Origin: Acidovorax sp. Leaf160 | GTDB lineage: Bacteria; Pseudomonadota; Gammaproteobacteria; Burkholderiales; Burkholderiaceae_C | Length of the DNA: 64,000 bases | Assembly (NCBI RefSeq): GCF_001424265.1 | Contig: NZ_LMOV01000001.1 | Span: forward strand, 335,873-399,872 | Direction of reading: 5' to 3' | In this document: positions 1 through 6,718 of the stretch, one piece after another | How the letters are laid out: each line of letters begins with the position of its first letter | How positions within the stretch are numbered: the first letter of the stretch is position 1 | The notes under the pieces: generated by a model | Database searches by the model: none | Told to the model about the DNA's origin: nothing | What the model saw: the letters and a program-made list of their open reading frames with translations, nothing else | Program-made: the position numbers and the translations under genes

Positions 1-47
1 AGCTCGAGCAAGCGCAAATCGATCAGATCAAGCTCATTTAATTCCAT
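1..47 (-). CDS. Lrp/AsnC-family transcriptional regulator, N-terminus only
   Basis: Only the first 15 codons lie in the window; the gene continues off the left edge. Read on the minus strand from the ATG at 47 it gives MELNELDLIDLRLLE, which has the usual N-terminal look of Lrp/AsnC regulators (a short acidic lead then an L-D-x-x-D-x-x-L-L helix that opens the HTH domain). It is divergent from glmS with 155 bp between the two start codons, so it may regulate itself and possibly glmS. The Shine-Dalgarno upstream is weak. Assignment rests on 15 residues only; any small HTH protein with a similar first helix remains possible. Confidence 0.6.
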   Translation of the reverse strand, partial: MELNELDLIDLRLLE

Positions 48-61
48 AAGCGGGCGGTATT

Positions 62-71
62 TGAAATTTCA
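62..71. promoter_or_regulatory. Palindrome in the Lrp/glmS divergent promoter region
   Basis: TGAAATTTCA is a perfect 10-bp palindrome 15 bp upstream of the divergent Lrp-family start. A related AT-rich motif (GAAATGAAGTTTC, about 122-134) lies closer to glmS. The spacer is markedly AT-richer than the rest of the window. Lrp/AsnC proteins typically bind degenerate AT-rich palindromes, often in several copies, so this is a candidate autoregulatory operator by position. The binding role is inferred. Confidence 0.35.
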
Positions 72-135
72 TTTCGGCGGTCAGATTGAGTGAAAGATAA
101 ATCCACATTCTGGCTGAAATAGAAATGAAGTTTCG

Positions 136-165
136 TTGACCTTTTTCTACCATGCCTCCTATTGT
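136..165 (+). promoter_or_regulatory. Candidate sigma-70 promoter for glmS
   Basis: TTGACC at 136-141 and TATTGT at 160-165 are separated by 18 bp and would start transcription about 30 bases before the glmS ATG at 203. An AAGGAA ribosome-binding site lies at about 188. The -10 matches the consensus at four of six positions, so the call is tentative. Confidence 0.35.
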
Positions 166-202
166 TCGGTACCCCTCTTCGACTTCTTGAAGGAATCTCC
201 CC

Positions 203-2125
203 ATGTGCGGCATCGTCGGCGCGGTCTCCACGCGCAACATCGTTCCCATCCTCGTGCAGGGCCTGCAGCGGCTGGAATACCGCGGCTACGACTCCTGCGG
301 TGTGGCCGTGCACGAAGCCAGCCTGGGCAGCCCACCCGCAGGCGGCTTGCGGCGCGCGCGCAGCACGGCCCGTGTGGCCGAACTGCTGGAACAGGTGGCG
401 GTGGACCATGTCGAAGGCGCGACGGGCATCGCCCACACCCGCTGGGCCACGCACGGCGCGCCTGTCGTGCACAACGCCCATCCGCATTTCAGCCATGGTG
501 CCGGCGTCGGGGCCGACCCGGACGTGGGCGAGCCGCTGCGGCTGGGCCGCGTGGCGCTGGTGCACAACGGCATCATCGAAAACCATGAAGAGCTGCGCAC
601 GGCGCTGCAGGCGCGCGGCTACATCTTCACCAGCCAGACCGACACCGAGGTCATCGCGCACCTGGTGGAAAGCCTGTACGAAGGCGATCTCTTCCAGGCC
701 GTGCAGGCGGCCGTGCGGCGCCTGCACGGCGCCTACGCCATCGCCGTGATCCACAAGGACGAGCCGCACCGGGTGGTGGGCGCGCGGGCCGGCTCGCCGC
801 TGATCCTGGGGGTGGGGCAGAACGAGCACTTTCTGGCCAGCGATGCCATGGCCCTGGCCGGGGTGACCGACCAGATCGTCTACCTGGAAGAAGGCGACCT
901 GGTGGATCTGCAGCTGGGCCGGTACTGGATCGCCAGCAAGAACGGCCAGCCGCTGGACGCCGCCGCGCGCCCGGTGCGCACCGTGCTGGCCCACAGCGGC
1001 GCTGCCGAACTGGGTCCGTATCGCCACTACATGCAAAAGGAAATCTTCGAGCAGCCCCGCGCCATTGCCGACACGCTGGAAGGCGTGCAGGGCATCGTGC
1101 CCGAGCTGTTCGACGGCCAGGGCCTGCACGGCGAGCCCGGCACAGCCGCCTGGCGCGTGTTCAAGGAGATCGACTCCGTCCTCATCCTCGCCTGCGGCAC
1201 CAGCTACTACAGCGGCTGCGCTGCCAAGTACTGGCTCGAATCGATTGCGGGCATTGCCACACAGGTCGAAGTCGCCAGCGAATACCGCTACCGCACCAGC
1301 GTGCCCAACCCGCGCACGCTGGTCGTCACCATCAGCCAGTCCGGCGAAACCGCCGACACGCTGGCCGCCTTGAGGCACGCGCAGAGCCTGGGCATGCAGC
1401 AGACGCTGACCATCTGCAACGTCGCCACCAGCGCCATGGTGCGCGAATGCAAGCTGGCCTACATCACGCGGGCGGGCGTGGAGATCGGCGTGGCTTCCAC
1501 CAAGGCCTTCACCACGCAACTGGCAGGCCTCTTCCTGCTGACCCTGGCGCTCGCGCAGGCCCGGGGACGCCTGAGCGAAGAGCAGGAAGCCGCCCACCTC
1601 AAGGCCATGCGCCATCTGCCGGTGGCCCTGCAGGCGGTGCTGGCGCTCGAACCGCAGGTCATCAGCTGGGCGGAGGACTTCGCCCGCATGGAAAACGCGC
1701 TGTTCCTGGGCCGTGGCCTGCACTACCCCATCGCCCTGGAAGGCGCGCTGAAGCTCAAGGAAATCAGCTACATCCATGCCGAGGCGTATCCGGCCGGCGA
1801 ACTGAAGCACGGCCCGCTGGCCCTGGTCACCAGCAGCATGCCCATCGTCACCGTGGCGCCCAACGACACCCTGCTGGAAAAGCTCAAGAGCAACATGCAG
1901 GAAGTGCGCGCACGCGGCGGCATGCTCTACGTGCTGGCCGATGCCGACACCCGCATCGAAAGCAGCGAAGGCGTCAACGTCATCCGCATGCCGGAGCACT
2001 ACGGCGCGCTGTCGCCGCTGCTGCACGTGGTGCCGCTGCAGCTGCTGGCCTATCACACGGCCTGCGCGCGGGGGACGGACGTGGACAAGCCGCGGAACCT
2101 GGCCAAGAGTGTGACGGTGGAGTGA
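203..2125 (+). CDS. glmS: Glutamine--fructose-6-phosphate aminotransferase (isomerizing)
   Basis: Makes glucosamine-6-phosphate from fructose-6-phosphate and glutamine, the entry step to UDP-GlcNAc for peptidoglycan and LPS; cytoplasmic. The protein starts MCGIVG, so Cys2 becomes the N-terminal nucleophile of the class II glutamine amidotransferase domain (about 1-240). Two SIS sugar-isomerase domains follow: [10 protein letters not shown] near residue 329, [10 protein letters not shown] near 375, and the conserved [16 protein letters not shown] stretch near 530. It ends in the family's usual [12 protein letters not shown] tail. At 640 residues it is about 30 longer than typical, with an insertion at about 33-50 in the amidotransferase domain. 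The start is fixed by the required Cys2 and by AAGGAA 10 bases upstream. Confidence 0.97.
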   Translation: MCGIVGAVSTRNIVPILVQGLQRLEYRGYDSCGVAVHEASLGSPPAGGLRRARSTARVAELLEQVAVDHVEGATGIAHTRWATHGAPVVHNAHPHFSHGAGVGADPDVGEPLRLGRVALVHNGIIENHEELRTALQARGYIFTSQTDTEVIAHLVESLYEGDLFQAVQAAVRRLHGAYAIAVIHKDEPHRVVGARAGSPLILGVGQNEHFLASDAMALAGVTDQIVYLEEGDLVDLQLGRYWIASKNGQPLDAAARPVRTVLAHSGAAELGPYRHYMQKEIFEQPRAIADTLEGVQGIVPELFDGQGLHGEPGTAAWRVFKEIDSVLILACGTSYYSGCAAKYWLESIAGIATQVEVASEYRYRTSVPNPRTLVVTISQSGETADTLAALRHAQSLGMQQTLTICNVATSAMVRECKLAYITRAGVEIGVASTKAFTTQLAGLFLLTLALAQARGRLSEEQEAAHLKAMRHLPVALQAVLALEPQVISWAEDFARMENALFLGRGLHYPIALEGALKLKEISYIHAEAYPAGELKHGPLALVTSSMPIVTVAPNDTLLEKLKSNMQEVRARGGMLYVLADADTRIESSEGVNVIRMPEHYGALSPLLHVVPLQLLAYHTACARGTDVDKPRNLAKSVTVE

Positions 2126-2240
2126 AGCGGGGCGGAGCGGGGGCTGCGTGCGGTGGCAGCGGTGTTGACGACCGACCCGTGCGGCGTCGGCCGATCGGCG
2201 CAGCGCCCGCGTCGTCGCCCGGCGCTGCAGCGTCTCATCG

Positions 2241-2270
2241 AAGCGCGCCGTGTTCGCCACGGCGTGGCTT
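2241..2270. terminator. Hairpin between convergent glmS and the DUF4124-like gene
   Basis: CGCCGTG (2246-2252) and CACGGCG (2258-2264) pair around a 5-base loop, and the outer AAGC/GCTT bases extend the stem past one bulge to about 12 pairs. It lies between two convergent genes, as expected for a bidirectional terminator, but has no T-tract on either side. Confidence 0.35.
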
Positions 2271-2283
2271 CGCAGCCTGCGGG

Positions 2284-2834
2284 CTAGCAGCGAAGCCGGT
2301 ACTGCTCATCCCTTGCCGACTTGCGCTCGCGCCGGACCCAATCGAGGTCGTAGTGCAGGCTGCCCGCACGGCCCATGCTGTCCAGGCTTTTGACCCGCTC
2401 GTCCAGCGCCGCGCAAGCCTCGCGGCGGCCGGGCACGGGCGCGGGCTGGGGCGTTGGCGCGGTGTTGTACGTGACGGGGGGCGGCGCCAGCAGCGCCGCC
2501 GTGGCATCGCGCTGCGAGCGTGCGATGCGGACCTGCTCATCCCAGCCCAGGCCACTGGCACGGTTTCCGTCCGTTCGATCCACGCGTCGTGCTGGTGGCA
2601 GTGCTGTTGTGCCCAGAACTGCCCGCCGCCCTTGCTGCTGCAGAGATAGATCTTCTGCCTTCCCGGAGGCGATGCGCTGCCGTGGCTGGTCACCGGCGGC
2701 GCGGTGTCGATCACCCGGGCGCCCTTGCAAGGCTCTTGCGTGTAGGTATTGCCGCAGCGATAGACCTGCGCGGTGGCTGACGCCGCCGACCAGGAGAGGG
2801 CGCAGAGAAGTGCGGCGTGCGGAATGGGGGACAT
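2284..2834 (-). pseudogene. Exported DUF4124-like protein, frameshifted
   Basis: Starting at the ATG at 2834 the frame gives a signal peptide (MSPIPHAALLCALSWSAASA, cleavage near ATAQ) and a DUF4124-like start (QVYRCGNTYTQEPCKGARVI). It stays plausible to ...WIERTETVPVA. The natural C-terminus (CAALDERVKSLDS..., ending WVRRERKSARDEQYRLRC) is in another frame and ends at the TAG at 2284-2286. One extra base near 2550-2554 (GTGGCC to GTGGGCC on the coding strand) would join the halves into one protein of about 183 residues. So either a one-base deletion has broken the gene or the assembly lost a G in a short G run. Function unknown; the family is periplasmic or exported. Confidence 0.7.
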
Positions 2835-2914
2835 GCGCGCGATGGTAGGGGCGCACCCTTGCAGCGAGCTTGCGGCGCTGCGAGGTCGCTGGCGCAGGCT
2901 GTCTCCCAACCTCC

Positions 2915-3790
2915 CTATCGAAGCCGCGCCCGCATCCACTCCACGACGTCGGCCGTCACCTCGTCCCGGTTCGTCTCGTTCACGATCTCGTGGCGCGCGC
3001 CCGGGTAGAGCTTCACGGTCACATCGCGCAGCCCCGCGTCGCGGTAGCGCTGGCCCAGCACCCGCAGCCGCTCGCCGCCCGCTGCGAGCGGGTCGGCGTC
3101 GCCCGAGGCGATGAGCACCGGCAGGTCGCTGGGGATGCGCGCAAGCTCGGCCGGGTCGGCCAGGCGGTGGGCGGGGGCGAGCAGGGCGGGGAACACGTCG
3201 GCGGGCACTTCCCATCCGCACCACGGGTCGGCCATGTAGGCGTCCACCTCGGCCGCATCGCGCGACAGCCATTCGTAGCCCGTGCGGTGCGTGAAACCGG
3301 CGTTGAGTGCGGCCAGGCCCGCTGGCGCGCCGGCGGGCGGGTGGGCCAGGTCTGCCGCGAAAAGGTCGAGCGCGGTCGAGCCGGACAGCACCACGCCTGA
3401 CCAGACCGCGGCGTGGTCGAGCAGGGCCGCCTGCGCTGCGAAGGAGCCCATCGAATGGGCGAACAGGAAGAGCGGCAGGCCCGGGTGCTGGGCGCGCAGC
3501 AGGGCGCCGAACTGGGCCACGTCGGCGATCAGCCCACCGAAGCCGGCAGCGCCGAAATCGCCCAGGCGTGGCCGGGCGGTGCGGCCGTGGCCGCGATGGT
3601 CCACGGCGTGAACGATGAAGCCGGCGGCATTCAACGCTTTGGCGAGACGGTCGTAGCGTTCTCCATGCTCGGCCAGGCCGTGGGCGATCTGCACCAGGCC
3701 GGCCGGTGCGCCGGCCACGTCGGACCAGGTGGAGGTGGCGATGCGGGTGCCGTCCGCGTCGGAGACGAAGGAGGAGGTGGAGGTGCTCAT
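2915..3790 (-). CDS. Alpha/beta hydrolase (monoacylglycerol-lipase/serine aminopeptidase S33 type)
   Basis: A 291-residue cytoplasmic hydrolase of the Hydrolase_4 type. The nucleophile elbow is FAHSMGS (Ser113), the oxyanion strand is QIAHGLAEHGERYDRLAKAL, and the VDHRGHGRT motif is the one found in lysophospholipase/monoacylglycerol lipases. The likely acid is the Asp in ASGDADPL and the likely base the His in ARHEI near the C-terminus. The likely substrate is a lipid ester or small acyl ester, but specificity cannot be read from sequence. It is monocistronic, on the same strand as the frameshifted gene 80 bp downstream. No signal peptide. Confidence 0.85.
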   Translation of the reverse strand: MSTSTSSFVSDADGTRIATSTWSDVAGAPAGLVQIAHGLAEHGERYDRLAKALNAAGFIVHAVDHRGHGRTARPRLGDFGAAGFGGLIADVAQFGALLRAQHPGLPLFLFAHSMGSFAAQAALLDHAAVWSGVVLSGSTALDLFAADLAHPPAGAPAGLAALNAGFTHRTGYEWLSRDAAEVDAYMADPWCGWEVPADVFPALLAPAHRLADPAELARIPSDLPVLIASGDADPLAAGGERLRVLGQRYRDAGLRDVTVKLYPGARHEIVNETNRDEVTADVVEWMRARLR

Positions 3791-3918
3791 GCGTCCATTC
3801 TCACACCCGGGCGGCGGTGGATGCCAGCCCTGCCGGGGCCATGCCTGTGTGAACGATCTGCACCGGCGCCGCCCCCGGGCGGCATGCAGGGCACTCGCCC
3901 GCCCAAGGCATCTTCGCG

Positions 3919-4302
3919 TCAGTCACGGGGCAGCGCATCGCCGCCGTAGCGGCGCATGTGCTGCCGGCAACCTTCCGCCATGGCGGTCGCGCCGTCGTGC
4001 ACCCTTGCCCCGTCCGCTTCCGCCATGCGCAACATGGTGGCGCAGACCTGCTCGAAGTGGCGGGCCGCCACCGTGGCGCGGGTGAAATGGTGCAGGTAGG
4101 AAGCGCGGTAGGCCCGCGCTTGGAGCGAGTCGTTCGCCAGGTCGTCGAGGAAGCTGGCGTAGTTCTGCGCGACAGGTGCATCGAGTTGCCGGTCGGTCCA
4201 GAAGCGGAAGGCCATCAGCAGGGCGGCCACGCCGAGAACGGCCGCCAATGGCGCGAGCCAGCGCCGGCGGAGGGCAGAGGGGGATGCAGGCGTGGGAGGC
4301 AC
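3919..4302 (-). CDS. Hypothetical protein with one N-terminal membrane segment
   Basis: A 127-residue protein: a basic N-terminus (LRRRW), one hydrophobic helix (about 14-32, LAPLAAVLGVAALLMAF), then a soluble helical domain with Cys and His (ARHFEQVCATMLRMAE, EGCRQHMRRYGG). The topology fits a single-pass inner-membrane protein with a periplasmic domain. I do not recognise a family. It stands alone between the hydrolase and the ribbon-helix-helix gene. The codon pattern looks natural in this frame, but the start could be a few codons further in. Confidence 0.6.
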   Translation of the reverse strand: MPPTPASPSALRRRWLAPLAAVLGVAALLMAFRFWTDRQLDAPVAQNYASFLDDLANDSLQARAYRASYLHHFTRATVAARHFEQVCATMLRMAEADGARVHDGATAMAEGCRQHMRRYGGDALPRD

Positions 4303-4480
4303 GGGTCGAAGGGGTGGGCTGTGGGGACGAAGGTTCCAGCGAGCGCAGTGTAGAAGGGAGCGGGGTGGCCCCGGGCACGACGCAGGGCGGCTCGGGTGGC
4401 GGAAGGTGCGGCTGGCCCGGGGACTACCGATGCTTTATTTTGCGTTCACCTGCCCGGTTCCCCCCTTGCAATCCGTTTTT

Positions 4481-4500
4481 CACCATCCATATGGATGGTG
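4481..4500. promoter_or_regulatory. Perfect 20-bp palindrome, likely operator of the RHH gene
   Basis: CACCATCCATATGGATGGTG is identical to its reverse complement over all 20 bases, and a further TATGGATG half follows directly. It ends 24 bp before the start codon of the ribbon-helix-helix gene. A possible -35 (TTGCAA, 4466-4471) lies just upstream, so the palindrome would cover the -10 region. RHH proteins usually bind such inverted or tandem repeats in their own promoters; autoregulation is inferred. Confidence 0.6.
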
Positions 4501-4524
4501 TATGGATGTTTTTAAGGATCGCGC

Positions 4525-4947
4525 ATGACGACTCCCACTACTGGCAACCGCCTCGCCAAGACGGGCGACTCCGAGAAGATCACGATCAACCTCGGCTATG
4601 TCGATCTCGGGCAGATCGATCTGCTCGTGGCCGAGAGCTTCTATGGCAACCGGACGGACTTCATCCGCACGGCGATCCGCAACCAACTGGCGGCGCACGC
4701 CGACGCGCTGAAGCAGGTAGTCGCTCGCAAGATGCTGGTGCTGGGCTTGCAGCATTTCAGCGCCGGCGATCTGGAAGCGGCCCGCTCGGCCGGCCAGCGC
4801 CTGCAGATCCGGGTGCTGGGGCTGGCCAGCATCGACCCGGCGGTCACTCCGGAACTGGCCCTCGCCACTATCGAATCCATCCACGTGCTGGGGGCCCTGC
4901 AGGCCAGCAGTGCCGTCAAAGCTGCGCTCGCCGGGCGCATCCACTGA
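4525..4947 (+). CDS. CopG/ribbon-helix-helix-type regulator
   Basis: 140 residues. The N-terminal part (SEKITINLGYVDLGQIDLLVAESFYGNRTDFIRTAIRNQLAAH, about 16-58) has the beta-strand, helix and helix pattern of ribbon-helix-helix DNA-binding proteins, with the N-R-T-D-F-I-R turn in the second helix. The rest is a helical region of unknown role, longer than in antitoxin-type RHH proteins. AAGGA lies 8 bases before the ATG. No toxin gene is adjacent; the downstream neighbour, 19 bp away, is a PHB-depolymerase-type esterase, so it more likely controls that gene and itself. The palindrome just upstream supports a DNA-binding role. Confidence 0.75.
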   Translation: MTTPTTGNRLAKTGDSEKITINLGYVDLGQIDLLVAESFYGNRTDFIRTAIRNQLAAHADALKQVVARKMLVLGLQHFSAGDLEAARSAGQRLQIRVLGLASIDPAVTPELALATIESIHVLGALQASSAVKAALAGRIH

Positions 4948-4966
4948 ACTTCAAGAAAGCCCCCGC

Positions 4967-6190
4967 ATGAACGACCGCTTTTCCCAATGGATGGCTGACG
5001 CCGCCCAGTCCACCCACGCCGGCCGGCTGGCCGAGGCGACCGACACCATCCAGCGGGCCCTGCGCGACGCCGGGCTGGCCCCGACTCGCGCGCACTCCGG
5101 GCCCGGGCCTGCCCCCCGGGGGACGCCGCCTGGGCAGGCGGCGCCAGGCTGGGTGCTGGATGGGCTGACGCGCGTGATCGACGACGGGCCGCATCCGGCC
5201 GGTCGCCCAGCAGGTGCGGCGGCCGGCGACGGAGCATCCTGGGCGGGCGCTGCTGGCAGCGCGAACGCCGATGGGGCGGGCGAGCGCTGGCTGCGCGACA
5301 GCTTCAGCCACCGCGGCCGCACGCTGGCCTACCGTCTCTATCTGCCCCCGGAAACGGCAGGCACCGCCGTAGCGACGGCGGCGGGAGCGCCGCGGCCCCT
5401 GGTGGTCATGCTCCACGGCTGCACGCAGAACGCCGACGACTTTGCGGCCGGCACGCAGATGAACCGGCTGGCACGCGACCACGGCGTGGTCGTGCTCTAC
5501 CCTGAACAGACGCAGCGCGACAACGCCCAGAAGTGCTGGAACTGGTTCAAGCCGCAGCACCAGCAGCGTGGGCGGGGCGAGCCCGCCGCCCTCGTGGCGC
5601 TGGTGCAGGCGGTGTGCGCCGCCCATGCCGTCGATCCCGCTCGCATCTATGTGGCAGGGCTTTCCGCCGGGGGCGCCATGGCCGACATCCTGGGCCAGTG
5701 CTACCCCGACGTGTTCGCCGCCGTGGGGGTGCATTCCGGCCTGCCGCAGGGCGCGGCGGCGGATGTGGCATCGGCGCTGGCCGTCATGCGCAACGGGCAG
5801 GCCGCCGCGCAGCCCAGGGGCGGTGCCGGACTGCCGCGTGCCGCCGTGCCCACCATCGTCTTCCATGGCGACGCCGACACCACGGTGCATGTGCGCAATG
5901 GGGCGGCCATCGCCCGTGCGGGCAGCCTGGCGGCCGATGCGGCGCAGGGGGCGGCGGGGCGGCAAGGGGCGTGCGAAGCCACCCAGGGCCGGTCGAGCCG
6001 GGGCGAGCGGCACACGCGCACCGTCTACACCGATGCCGGTGGCGGCGCCACGGTCGAGTACTGGACGCTGCATGGCGCCGGCCACGCCTGGTCCGGCGGC
6101 AGCGCTGCGGGTACCTATACCCACCCCGGCGGCGTGGATGCGAGTGCGGAAATGCTCCGGTTCTTCCTGCAGCATGCCCGCAAGGGGTAG
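4967..6190 (+). CDS. PHB depolymerase family esterase
   Basis: A 407-residue alpha/beta hydrolase of the esterase_phb/LpqC family. The signature VVMLHGCTQNADDFAAGTQMNRLA is present, the lipase box is YVAGLSAGGAMAD (Ser233), and the C-terminus carries YWTLHGAGHAWSGG with the catalytic His. The N-terminal 100 residues are low-complexity and lack a clear signal peptide, so it may be cytoplasmic and act on intracellular polyhydroxybutyrate granules or on soluble esters. The start at 4967 is preferred over an upstream in-frame ATG at 4910, which would overlap the RHH gene. It is probably co-transcribed with that regulator. Confidence 0.85.
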   Translation: MNDRFSQWMADAAQSTHAGRLAEATDTIQRALRDAGLAPTRAHSGPGPAPRGTPPGQAAPGWVLDGLTRVIDDGPHPAGRPAGAAAGDGASWAGAAGSANADGAGERWLRDSFSHRGRTLAYRLYLPPETAGTAVATAAGAPRPLVVMLHGCTQNADDFAAGTQMNRLARDHGVVVLYPEQTQRDNAQKCWNWFKPQHQQRGRGEPAALVALVQAVCAAHAVDPARIYVAGLSAGGAMADILGQCYPDVFAAVGVHSGLPQGAAADVASALAVMRNGQAAAQPRGGAGLPRAAVPTIVFHGDADTTVHVRNGAAIARAGSLAADAAQGAAGRQGACEATQGRSSRGERHTRTVYTDAGGGATVEYWTLHGAGHAWSGGSAAGTYTHPGGVDASAEMLRFFLQHARKG

Positions 6191-6272
6191 CGGGCGCCCG
6201 TGCAGAGCCGCTCCAGGGCGGCGGTCTTTCACCCGGCGACTCCGCAGGCCGGCGAAGCGCCCGCCCGGCGAC

Positions 6273-6297
6273 GGCTGGCGGCTGGCGGCTGGCGGCT
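6273..6297. repeat. 7-bp tandem repeat, 3.6 copies
   Basis: GGCTGGC is repeated three times in tandem with a partial fourth copy, in the spacer between the esterase and the small membrane protein gene. It is non-coding and could vary in copy number. Confidence 0.7.
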
Positions 6298-6377
6298 GAC
6301 AGCAGCTTCCAACTTGTCCGACAGGCGGGGGTGGGTGGGCCGGTTAACTTGTGGCTTCAGCTCCAGGAGAGAACGCC

Positions 6378-6620
6378 ATGCCCACGACCAAACCCCTGTC
6401 CGGAACGGACGCCCCCGCCAGCGAAAAGCCCCATGCCGCCCAGACCAAACACCGCGCCCCCAGCATCGGGGTGATCGGCACGGCCGTGGCGGTGGCGGCC
6501 GTCGTCGTCGCGGCCGTCGCCTTCATGTGGCGCGACAAGATCTACGACCCGGCCAGCAGCTATGGCACCGAATCGCCCCACATCGCCGTCCCGGCGCAGT
6601 CGGAGCCACCAAAGCGCTGA
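6378..6620 (+). CDS. Small single-pass membrane protein, hypothetical
   Basis: 80 residues: a polar N-terminus, one Ala/Val-rich membrane helix (about 33-50, IGVIGTAVAVAAVVVAAVAFMW) and a polar C-terminal tail (RDKIYDPASSYGTESPHIAVPAQSEPPKR). AGGAGA at 6365-6370 is well placed for the ATG at 6378. I do not recognise a family and no neighbour hints at function. The next gene starts 98 bp downstream. Confidence 0.55.
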   Translation: MPTTKPLSGTDAPASEKPHAAQTKHRAPSIGVIGTAVAVAAVVVAAVAFMWRDKIYDPASSYGTESPHIAVPAQSEPPKR

Positions 6621-6718
6621 TGTCGGCTCAAGCCATGGGACGGCGCTGCCCTGCGTAGGGGCTGCGGCGTCCGTCCACACGGGATATCCGTCCCGCCCAC
6701 CCCTGAAAACCGCCCTGC

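Noticed and set aside
48-202. glmS ribozyme or riboswitch in the leader
   Set aside because: The leader before the RBS is short and AT-rich with no structured core; the glmS ribozyme is known from Gram-positive bacteria.
4525-4947. RHH gene as the antitoxin of a toxin-antitoxin pair
   Set aside because: The next gene is a full-length alpha/beta hydrolase with complete catalytic motifs, not a small toxin, and the RHH protein is longer than typical antitoxins.
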